The position numbers and the translations under genes were made by a program. The notes under the pieces are model-generated. The model did no database searches. It worked only from the letters and a program-made list of their open reading frames with translations, and was not told where the DNA came from. 5,290 nucleotides of DNA from Defluviitaleaceae bacterium (lineage in GTDB: Bacteria > Bacillota > Clostridia > Lachnospirales > WQUN01), in contig WRHA01000249.1 in the NCBI GenBank assembly GCA_009783395.1, forward strand, positions 1 through 5,290, written 5' to 3'. This document shows, in pieces, positions 1-5,050 of this stretch. The stretch's first letter is position 1, and each line of letters opens with the position of its first letter.

Positions 1-142
1 AGGAGTTTGTTACGCAGGGACGGGCTACCGTTTGTCATACAGGGACTCTTGCAAAAGATGGCGTTAAAAAGTGTCGCCTCTCCACTCGCGGACAGCACAA
101 GCGAACATTATTTCGCTGTCAAGTTTTATAAAATATTAGCGG
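1..142. other. Gene-free region at the window edge
   Basis: I see no convincing gene here. A plus-strand frame is open through 252, but it has no ribosome binding site and no recognisable motif. The minus strand has a short open frame reading toward position 1 that includes the string SPCMTNGSPSLRNKL. It resembles translations I recall from dispersed intergenic sequence in Clostridia, but I cannot confirm that. A 6-bp hairpin (100-105 with 112-117, loop of 6) lies at the centre, optionally extended by 91-93 with 118-120 across a bulge. It is followed by a weak T-run and could be a poor terminator for something upstream of the window. Confidence 0.4.
5..46. repeat. Imperfect 17-bp direct repeat, 25-bp period
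   Basis: Positions 5-21 and 30-46 share the pattern GTTTGT, four variable bases, CAGGGAC, with 14 of 17 bases identical. The period of 25 is not a multiple of three, so this is not a protein-level repeat. Only two copies are visible, and the window edge may hide more to the left. Its function is unknown. It could be the end of a short tandem array or part of a dispersed intergenic element. Confidence 0.45.
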
Positions 143-171
143 TTGATTTCCGTAAAAATAGGGCATATAAT
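143..171 (+). promoter_or_regulatory. Sigma-A-type promoter with no gene behind it
   Basis: TTGATT at 143-148 and a perfect TATAAT at 166-171 are separated by exactly 17 nt. Initiation would fall near 177-180, at the base of a perfect hairpin. No ribosome binding site or plausible coding sequence follows for over 100 nt, so the promoter would drive a non-coding RNA or a relic transcript. The same A/T-rich stretch read on the minus strand is the T-tract of a possible terminator, so the promoter reading is not the only one. Confidence 0.5.
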
Positions 172-202
172 AAAAGAGGGTCAACGCTCGACACGTTGAC
201 CC
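165..202 (-). terminator. Possible minus-strand terminator
   Basis: Read on the minus strand, the perfect 9-bp stem 178-186/194-202 (7-nt loop) is followed directly by TCTTTTATTATAT. That is a usable, interrupted U-tract. No minus-strand gene is visible upstream of it in the window, so it would end either an antisense RNA or nothing. It competes with the reading of the same bases as a plus-strand promoter and 5' hairpin, although both can hold at once. Confidence 0.35.
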
Positions 203-295
203 GGCGCAACCGCAAAGCGGCGGTTCACGTCAGTTGTTTAAAAATTTCTTAAGACAATAGCCGTTCTCCAATCCACTGGGCGGCTATTTTCTGTT
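178..295 (+). ncRNA. Candidate small structured RNA, about 115 nt
   Basis: This interval begins at the predicted start of the 143-171 promoter. It opens with a perfect 9-bp stem (178-186 with 194-202, 7-nt loop). A second small GC-rich stem follows (208-213 with 220-225, or the alternative 210-213 with 217-220). It ends at the terminator-like hairpin of 256-290. No start codon with a ribosome binding site lies inside. Promoter, structured body and terminator in this order are what an independent small RNA looks like. It could also be the decayed remains of a small type I toxin locus, since hairpins built like AATAGCCG...CGGCTATT often close such loci in Firmicutes; that comparison is from memory. 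I do not recognise an Rfam family. Confidence 0.3.
256..295 (+). terminator. Intrinsic terminator-like hairpin
   Basis: AATAGCCG (256-263) pairs perfectly with CGGCTATT (281-288). The 17-nt loop can fold further (CCA 268-270 with TGG 277-279). The 3' arm runs into TTTTCTGTT, a short U-rich tail on the plus strand only. On the minus strand the flank is not T-rich, so this works in one direction. It would end the transcript from the 143-171 promoter, just before the RHS-like remnant. Confidence 0.45.
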
Positions 296-315
296 GCGTT
301 TGCCATGTTTTCTTC

Positions 316-510
316 GACGACGATTTAAGCAATGGAATAACCGCCAACTACACCCGAAATCTTGCGGGCTTGATAACCACTGTAACAAATCGTCACGGCG
401 ACGCAATCCGCTCGAGTTTTTCATATCTGCACTATCTCGACGGAAACGTGCGGCAGATAACGGAATCAATGAACGGGGTTACTGAATTTCATGAAAGCGT
501 TTATATGTAA
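316..510 (+). pseudogene. Remnant of an RHS/YD-repeat protein
   Basis: This frame ends at TAA 508-510 and is open back to a stop near 250, but it has no usable start codon or ribosome binding site. Its translation from 316 carries the rhythm of RHS/YD repeats: NYTRNLAGLITTVTNRHGD, then three residues further on SSFSYLHYLDGNVRQITE, then an NG-V-T-E-F tail where the next repeat should begin. RHS proteins are very large surface or secreted polymorphic toxins whose repeats form a beta-cage around a C-terminal effector. Only about 60 residues, one to two repeats, survive here, and the frame runs into unrelated sequence after residue 60. I read it as a decayed internal fragment left by deletion or recombination. 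The upstream terminator hairpin and downstream cre box now bracket it. The family call is by eye. Confidence 0.5.
492..505 (+). promoter_or_regulatory. Near-consensus CcpA cre box
   Basis: TGAAAGCGTTTATA matches the classical cre consensus TGWAANCGNTNWCA at every position except the 13th (T for C). It lies upstream of the -35 element of the HPr/Crh-like gene, centred about 56 nt before the predicted start site. In Bacillus this is the position used by CcpA for activation, as at ackA, rather than road-block repression. CcpA binds cre together with Ser-phosphorylated HPr or Crh, so the site would tie this gene to its own pathway. It also overlaps the last codons of the RHS-like remnant. CcpA itself is not in the window. 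Confidence 0.45.
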
Positions 511-519
511 AAATAATCC

Positions 520-548
520 TTGACGATTGCGTCGTGAAACCTTACAAT
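520..548 (+). promoter_or_regulatory. Sigma-A promoter of the HPr/Crh-like gene
   Basis: TTGACG (520-525) and TACAAT (543-548) are spaced by 17 nt, each one base from consensus. Transcription should begin near 555, giving a leader of about 25 nt that carries the AGGGAGGT ribosome binding site at 568-575. There is no room for a riboswitch. Confidence 0.75.
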
Positions 549-579
549 AAATTGAATTTACAATTTGAGGGAGGTAAAC

Positions 580-810
580 ATGAAATCAATGCATATTCTC
601 TTAGACACCGTGGAAAAAGTAAAAGGCTTCGTAAACCTCGTCGCACCGCTTGAAGGCGATATGGATCTCGGTAGCGACCGCTACATCGTTGATGCGAAAT
701 CCATTATGGGGATTTTTAGCCTTGATTTATCAAAGCCGCTAAAACTCACAATCCACGAAAAAGCATCGGCAGAACGCTTGTTGCCGCTTCTTCAGGCGTA
801 TATCGTCTGA
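580..810 (+). CDS. HPr-family protein lacking the catalytic histidine (Crh-like)
   Basis: The protein has 76 residues, close to the usual 85-88 of HPr. The ATG at 580 is chosen because AGGGAGGT (568-575) lies 4 nt upstream; an in-frame TTG at 565 would start inside the leader. The core DAKSIMGIFSLDLSKPL (about residues 38-54) is the HPr signature around the regulatory serine, here Ser41, equivalent to Ser46. The N-terminal HARPA motif with the PTS phosphotransfer histidine is missing; the aligned stretch reads DTVEKVKGFVNL. The protein therefore should not pass phosphate from enzyme I to EII. It could still be phosphorylated on serine by HPr kinase and act with CcpA in carbon catabolite control, as Bacillus Crh does. 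No other PTS gene is nearby. It is monocistronic, with its own promoter, cre box and terminator. The fold is certain; the regulatory role is inferred. Confidence 0.9.
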   Translation: MKSMHILLDTVEKVKGFVNLVAPLEGDMDLGSDRYIVDAKSIMGIFSLDLSKPLKLTIHEKASAERLLPLLQAYIV

Positions 811-830
811 TTTTTTAACGAATAATATAA

Positions 831-855
831 GGAATGGGGATACCCATTCCTTTTT
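831..855 (+). terminator. Intrinsic terminator after the HPr/Crh-like gene
   Basis: GGAATGGG (831-838) pairs perfectly with CCCATTCC (843-850) around a GATA loop, followed directly by TTTTT (851-855). This is a textbook rho-independent terminator. It ends only 10 nt before the pepF ribosome binding site, so it sits inside what would be the pepF leader. Confidence 0.87.
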
Positions 856-879
856 CATATGCCAAAGAGGAGGAAAATA

Positions 880-2646
880 ATGGCTGAAAAGTGGTGCTTG
901 AAGGCTATATACACGGGGTTTGATTCCCCCGAATTTAAGGCAGATTTTTTGGAGATTCCAAAAACTGTTGATAAAATGAACACGCATCGCATTGAATCGT
1001 TTGAGGACGCGGCGGCGATTATTAAAATCCTTGAGGATTATGCGGCGAAAAACGATAGGTTGAGTTCATTCGCGCACTATGTTTATGCGACTGAGACATC
1101 AAATGCCGATGCGACGAAATTTATTTATTTACTTGAAGCAATTGACGCAGAAACCAGCCGTATGAAGGTGCGCATGGCGAAATTTTTGGCCGAAACGGCA
1201 GAGCGTGGTTTTGACATTGCCGCGCTTGCGAAAGAATATGGCATCGGGGATTACGCATATCAGCTTTGCCACATGGCCGAGGAATTTTGCCACATGATGA
1301 GCGAAGACGAAGAAACCCTTTCTGCGCAAATGTCAAACATGGGAGCGAGCGCATGGGGGCTGTTGCAGGACAAGCTTATTTCCATGTTGACATGTGAGTA
1401 TGCCGACCCAAAATCGGGCAAGGTGCAAACAATCGGCATAAATGAGTGTCGCAATCTTGCATATGACGCAGATGCAGATGTTCGCAAGTCGGCATACGAA
1501 GCCGAGCTCGCCTCTTATCCGAAAATCGAAGAAAGCTGTGCCGCCGCAATGAACAGTATCAAAGGCGAAGTAAATCTACTCAGCGGTTTGCGCAAATACA
1601 AACACCCGCTTGAGCGCACACTTTTTGACAGCAACATGTCCCAAAAAACTCTCGACGCGATGTTTGAGGCAATCGACGCAAATGTACAAATTTTTCGCGA
1701 TTATTTAAAGGCGAAAGCCCGTTATTTAGGCAAATCGGCTCTGCCATTTTATGATTTATTCGCACCGGTTGGTGCGTCTTGTGATAAAAAATATTCATAC
1801 GATGAAGCAAAAAAATTTATTTCCGAGAATTTTGCCAAATTTTCACCCGGAATGGAAAGCACGGCGCGTCAAGCGTTTGAAAATTCGTGGATTGATGTTT
1901 ATCCGCATGAAGGTAAAGTAAGCGGTGCGTTTTGCGGCGACGTTTATGCGATTAAACAATTTCGCATTTTGCTTAACTTCGGCGGTAATTTGAGCGATAT
2001 TATCACTCTCGCGCATGAACTCGGCCACGGCTACCACAGTATGCAAGTGATGCAGGAAGGCATTTTAAACACACATTATCCGATGCCGCTTGCGGAAACA
2101 GCGTCGACGTTTTGCGAAATGATTGTAACCAATGCCGCTCTTAAAACTCTTGAAGGCGACGCGAAATTGCAACTGCTTGAAAACAGCCTTCAAGATGCAA
2201 CTCAGGTGATTTTGGATATTTACTCGCGTTATTTATTTGAAAAAAGCGTGTTCGAGGCAAGGAGCGACCACCCTCTTTCCGTTAACGAGCTGAATAACCT
2301 TATGCTTACCGCTCAGCGTACCGCTTACGGCGACGGACTTGATCCAAAACTGTTGCATCCTTATATGTGGGCAATCAAGCCACACTACTACAGCGCGAGC
2401 TTTAGCTTTTACAATTTCCCTTACGCTTTCGGGCATCTTCTGGCAAATGGTCTTTATAAAATTTATGACGAGGATGCGGATGCTTTCGGAAAAAAATACG
2501 ACGATTTCCTTCGCGTTTCCGGCAAAATGCCAATCAAGAATAGCTGCGAAACGCTGGGGATAAACGTTGACGATACAGCTTTTTGGGCAAGCGCGCTTGA
2601 TGTGATTAAGGACACGATAAAAGAATTCGAGGAGCTGACGGCATGA
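880..2646 (+). CDS. pepF: M3-family oligoendopeptidase (PepF-like)
   Basis: This 588-residue cytoplasmic zinc metallopeptidase cleaves short peptides, typically in the peptide-recycling step after uptake or proteasome-like degradation. The zinc site is clear: HELGH at residues 379-383, with the third ligand Glu406 in ETAST and catalytic Glu380. The C-terminal substrate-binding segment of M3B enzymes follows at about 502-518 (HYYSASFSFYNFPYAFG). The length matches the usual 560-605 residues and there is no signal peptide. The ATG at 880 is preferred over the in-frame ATG at 859 because AGAGGAGG (866-873) lies 6 nt ahead of it and would otherwise be inside the gene. It is the first gene of a three-gene operon, overlapping the next gene by 4 nt. 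No promoter fits between the preceding terminator and its ribosome binding site. The exact subfamily within M3B is not certain. Confidence 0.95.
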   Translation: MAEKWCLKAIYTGFDSPEFKADFLEIPKTVDKMNTHRIESFEDAAAIIKILEDYAAKNDRLSSFAHYVYATETSNADATKFIYLLEAIDAETSRMKVRMAKFLAETAERGFDIAALAKEYGIGDYAYQLCHMAEEFCHMMSEDEETLSAQMSNMGASAWGLLQDKLISMLTCEYADPKSGKVQTIGINECRNLAYDADADVRKSAYEAELASYPKIEESCAAAMNSIKGEVNLLSGLRKYKHPLERTLFDSNMSQKTLDAMFEAIDANVQIFRDYLKAKARYLGKSALPFYDLFAPVGASCDKKYSYDEAKKFISENFAKFSPGMESTARQAFENSWIDVYPHEGKVSGAFCGDVYAIKQFRILLNFGGNLSDIITLAHELGHGYHSMQVMQEGILNTHYPMPLAETASTFCEMIVTNAALKTLEGDAKLQLLENSLQDATQVILDIYSRYLFEKSVFEARSDHPLSVNELNNLMLTAQRTAYGDGLDPKLLHPYMWAIKPHYYSASFSFYNFPYAFGHLLANGLYKIYDEDADAFGKKYDDFLRVSGKMPIKNSCETLGINVDDTAFWASALDVIKDTIKEFEELTA

Positions 2647-2882
2647 CGTACAAAACAAAAGGCGTGTGTGCAAACGAAATTTACATTGACGTAAATGGCG
2701 GCATTATAAATGAAGTGAAATTTTCAAACGGCTGTCAGGGTAATTTGCAGGGCATATCGCAACTTGTAAAAGGACGCAATGTCGACGAAATTATACCGCT
2801 TTTGAGCGGCATAACATGCGGTATGAGAGGAACATCTTGCCCTGCCCAGCTCGCAATTGCACTGAGCGAAAACCGGAGGTGA
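2643..2882 (+). CDS. TSCPD-domain protein (TIGR03905-like)
   Basis: This small protein of 79 residues has the order and length of the TIGR03905 family: an N-terminal beta strand pair, NGCQGN at 29-34, ITCGMRG at 57-63, and the signature GTSCPAQLA at 63-71. The family name motif TSCPD reads TSCPA here. Four cysteines, at 9, 31, 59 and 66, are placed as in the family and could bind a metal. The same domain occurs at the C-terminus of B12-dependent ribonucleotide reductases, but the role of the stand-alone protein is not established. The start overlaps the pepF stop as ATGA, with AGGAG (2630-2634) 8 nt upstream, so translation is probably coupled. Its own stop lies 5 nt before the start of the next gene. 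Confidence 0.9.
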   Translation: MTYKTKGVCANEIYIDVNGGIINEVKFSNGCQGNLQGISQLVKGRNVDEIIPLLSGITCGMRGTSCPAQLAIALSENRR

Positions 2883-2887
2883 TGCGC

Positions 2888-4159
2888 ATGGACGCGCAAA
2901 TCGATCAAATCGTACAGTTTTTCAAATCCAACCCCGGTTTTGGGAGAATCATACATGCAATGTTTGACATGTACGTGCAATACGAGCGTGCGTTTGGAGC
3001 GGTTCGCCTTATAAAACCCCGCGAAGAAGAGGAAGAGGCCCTTTCAAAATTCTTTAGCCGCGATTATTACAATCAGGCGTTGATTAGAATTGGGCTTGCA
3101 GATTTTGAGCGGCAGATGTGTAAAAATTTTTTGTCCGATGTTTCGCTTGGCGATGTTTTGGCGCAGTATATCGGCAAGCCAGTAAAAAAAGCGACTGAAT
3201 CGAACATGAAAAAGCCAACTCCGTTTGCAGCAGGGGTTTTGTCGCTTGTTCCAAAGTTCAAAAACACACAAGCAGAAATATGGCTTAAAGAAATTTCCGC
3301 ACACACACGCCGCACATATCGTGCCGCGGCCGATTCGTACTTAGCCGATCCGAAATCCGCACTTCGCGTAATTCGCCAGACGGCGGACGCGCTTAATGAT
3401 GTCGGTGCGAATGGTAAGCTCGTTCCGCTTGCGGAGTTTTCCGAAAAACATACCGGCTCGCCCGGTGCGTTTGATTTTTCCGGAACGCATGGGCAACTTT
3501 TTCTAAAAGCACTGGCAAGTAAATTTGACGTGGCTCTTCCGACTACGGCGGAAGGTTGCGTTTTTTTGCATTATCGTGCGGGACTTTTATCGAACGGCAT
3601 GTTGAGCAGTGTTACCGTATTTGGGCTTTCGGCAGATTCTGCGCATTATGAAAATTTAAACCAGGCGCAGGTGCTTACGCTTGAGAATATTAACAGCCTG
3701 TCCCACGCGTCGGCGCACGGAGGAAAGGTCTTTATACTTGAAGAGCCGCAGATTTTTTCTGCTGTTTTAACGCGTCTGAAGTGTGATACGGGGGGCGTTA
3801 AGCGTACGATTGTTTGCCCTACGGGCGGATTTAATGCCGCGTTTGTTTGCTTGATGGAATTGCTTCGAGGGGCTGATATGTATTTCGCGGGCGGAATGAA
3901 TTACAAGGGGCTTGAATTTGCCGATAAGCTGTACGAACAATTTAGGAAAAATTTCGTACCATGGCGTTATACACGCGAGGATTATGCAAAGGTTATTGCG
4001 GTGGATGGCGGATATCTTACGGGCGAAAAACGCGGGCTTGCAATGCACAACGAGTCGCTTGCGTCACTGCTTTCGCACATAAAAAAGACGGGGCGAACCG
4101 CGTCGTCACTGCCGCTTGTTGACGATTATGTGTCGGATATTAAAAAAATCGTCCAATAA
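2888..4159 (+). CDS. Solitary DUF3323/DUF2399 (JetD-related) protein with altered Toprim site
   Basis: This 423-residue protein has no signal peptide or membrane segment. GGAGG (2875-2879) lies 8 nt before the ATG at 2888, and the in-frame ATG at 2882 is too close at 2 nt. The N-terminal part (about 1-110: FFKSNPGFGRI, an acidic EEEEE run near 45-50, then GDVLAQYIGKP) follows the DUF3323 pattern. The middle TGSPGAFD and ALPTTAE...HYRAGLL match the TIGR02679 linker. The C-terminal part (about 280-370) follows the Toprim-like DUF2399: LEEP with Glu285, IVCPTGGFNAA (308-318), FAGGMNYKG (333-341), then PWRYTREDY (358-366). Family members such as JetD, the plasmid-cleaving subunit of Wadjet, carry GDFDWPG at the third motif; here both acidic residues become Gly336 and Asn338. 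Metal-dependent cleavage is therefore doubtful. It is the last gene of the pepF operon, with no SMC, kleisin or KITE partner in the window. Family call is firm by motif order; function is unknown. Confidence 0.82.
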   Translation: MDAQIDQIVQFFKSNPGFGRIIHAMFDMYVQYERAFGAVRLIKPREEEEEALSKFFSRDYYNQALIRIGLADFERQMCKNFLSDVSLGDVLAQYIGKPVKKATESNMKKPTPFAAGVLSLVPKFKNTQAEIWLKEISAHTRRTYRAAADSYLADPKSALRVIRQTADALNDVGANGKLVPLAEFSEKHTGSPGAFDFSGTHGQLFLKALASKFDVALPTTAEGCVFLHYRAGLLSNGMLSSVTVFGLSADSAHYENLNQAQVLTLENINSLSHASAHGGKVFILEEPQIFSAVLTRLKCDTGGVKRTIVCPTGGFNAAFVCLMELLRGADMYFAGGMNYKGLEFADKLYEQFRKNFVPWRYTREDYAKVIAVDGGYLTGEKRGLAMHNESLASLLSHIKKTGRTASSLPLVDDYVSDIKKIVQ

Positions 4160-4551
4160 TGCATGTCGTCGTAAATCGAAAGTCCGATGCCTGCCGATGT
4201 GAAATTTTTGTTAAGCAAAATTTGGGCATGTTCGGGTGATGAAAGCCACGCACCTGCTACTTCTTCGGCTGTATCCTGCCCTTTTGCGATGTTTACGCCC
4301 GCCGCCATAAAGGGAACGCCGAAGCGTACCAGCATTTGATCGGGTTCGCCATAAAGCCGAGAACCATGTCCGAAAAAATCGAGCGCGACCATTTCTTCCG
4401 TTCGGTATCGCGCAAGCCTCGCCGCTTCATGATTTATCGCAAGCGCGGGTACGCCCTGCGCCACACGCGCTTTGTTAATTTCGATAAGCAGATCCGTTTC
4501 CGGCCCGGAGAAAGAAAAAAATAAAAACGCAAAAAGTAAAAAATTTTTCAT
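4126..4551 (-). CDS. Secreted CAP-domain (SCP/PR1, YkwD-like) protein
   Basis: The protein has 141 residues. MKNFLL begins a hydrophobic stretch (3-15) that looks like a signal peptide with a very short positive region, so it is probably exported or anchored. The CAP fold then fills the rest: INKAR at 25-29, helix LARYRTEEM, FFGHGS with His62, GVNIAKG at 85-91, WLSSPEHAQILLN at 102-114 with His108, AGIGL at 120-124, and a closing YWTIFL. The conserved GENIA glutamate is valine (Val86), so the usual His/Glu cavity is incomplete. Bacterial CAP proteins are surface or spore-associated with largely unknown activity. The start at 4551 is chosen because AGGTG (4560-4564 on this strand) lies 8 nt upstream; the in-frame ATG at 4614 has no such site. 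Its 3' end overlaps the JetD-like gene by 34 bp on the opposite strand, and no terminator is visible. Confidence 0.87.
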   Translation of the reverse strand: MKNFLLFAFLFFSFSGPETDLLIEINKARVAQGVPALAINHEAARLARYRTEEMVALDFFGHGSRLYGEPDQMLVRFGVPFMAAGVNIAKGQDTAEEVAGAWLSSPEHAQILLNKNFTSAGIGLSIYDDMHYWTIFLISDT

Positions 4552-4613
4552 ATGGCATACACCTCTCATCAAAAACACATAATTATTTTTTCCTGAGAAA
4601 GGGAGAATATGCA
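4552..4613. promoter_or_regulatory. Divergent intergenic region between the CAP gene and zapA
   Basis: These 62 bp carry both ribosome binding sites: minus-strand GAGAGGTG (4560-4567) for the CAP gene and plus-strand AAAGGGAG (4598-4605) for zapA, each 8 nt from its start. An A/T-rich core (4571-4590) includes CATAAT (4578-4583), a fair -10 for zapA, but no matching -35 lies 16-18 nt upstream. I cannot assign a convincing promoter in either direction, though both must start in or near this gap. Confidence 0.4.
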
Positions 4614-5048
4614 ATGGATAATAAAGTTAATGTTGTAATCGGCGGCGAAATTATTACGGTCAAATCCAACGAGCAGCCCGATTATTTACAGCGTTTGGCA
4701 CGATATGCCGACGAAAAAATCAGCGACATTAAGTCCAAAAGCGTTACTGCGGCAATCGACGATCACGTTCGCACACTGCTTATCGCACTGAATATGGCGG
4801 ACGATTACCACAAGGCGTTGGATAGATTTCAGCGCGTTGACTCACTTCACAAACAGCTTGTTGGCGAAATGCTAAAATTGCAGGACGAGAACATACGGCT
4901 TTCTGCGGAAATGAAAAATGTGCAGACCGAGCTGACGCGCACAAAAAGGGAACTGGACGAATTTATTAAGAGCTTCGATGCGGATGATCCGCCCCAAAGC
5001 GAAAATATTTTGACTTTGCCAAATACAAAAAACCGCAAGGCGATATAA
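4614..5048 (+). CDS. zapA: Cell division protein ZapA, long form
   Basis: ZapA bundles FtsZ filaments and promotes Z-ring assembly at midcell. The N-terminal ZapA domain is recognisable over about residues 1-70: NKVNVVIGGEIITVKS, then DYLQRLARYADEKI, then the helix with VRTLLIALNMADDYHKA. A long charged coiled coil follows (about 65-120, rich in Glu, Lys, Leu and Gln). The tail is short, polar and probably disordered (122-144). At 144 residues it is longer than the 85-110 of Bacillus and Escherichia ZapA, but extended forms are usual in Clostridia. AAAGGGAG (4598-4605) lies 8 nt before the ATG. The next gene starts 2 nt after its stop, so the two are co-transcribed. Confidence 0.87.
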   Translation: MDNKVNVVIGGEIITVKSNEQPDYLQRLARYADEKISDIKSKSVTAAIDDHVRTLLIALNMADDYHKALDRFQRVDSLHKQLVGEMLKLQDENIRLSAEMKNVQTELTRTKRELDEFIKSFDADDPPQSENILTLPNTKNRKAI

Positions 5049-5050
5049 TC

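Noticed and set aside
5..46. Start of a CRISPR array
   Set aside because: Only two diverged 17-bp copies with an 8-bp gap; the period is far too short for a repeat-spacer unit.
7..252. Open plus-strand frame of 81 codons starting at TTG
   Set aside because: No ribosome binding site, no recognisable motif, and it runs across the promoter and the two hairpins at 143-225; it is most likely chance.
284..469. Arginine-rich minus-strand frame opposite the RHS-like remnant
   Set aside because: The composition is a shadow of the plus-strand frame, and there is no ribosome binding site or homology signal.
2233..2673. Minus-strand frame of 146 codons
   Set aside because: It lies wholly opposite the conserved C-terminal half of pepF and has no motif or ribosome binding site.
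4121..4153. Inverted repeat GACGATT/AATCGTC at the convergent gene ends as a shared terminator
   Set aside because: Only 7 bp with a 19-nt loop, A/T-rich, without a proper U-tract after the stem on either strand; it also lies inside coding sequence.
2888..4159. A complete Wadjet defence system
   Set aside because: No SMC, kleisin or KITE-like gene is present on either side; the neighbours are pepF, TSCPD, CAP and zapA, and the Toprim acidic pair is lost.
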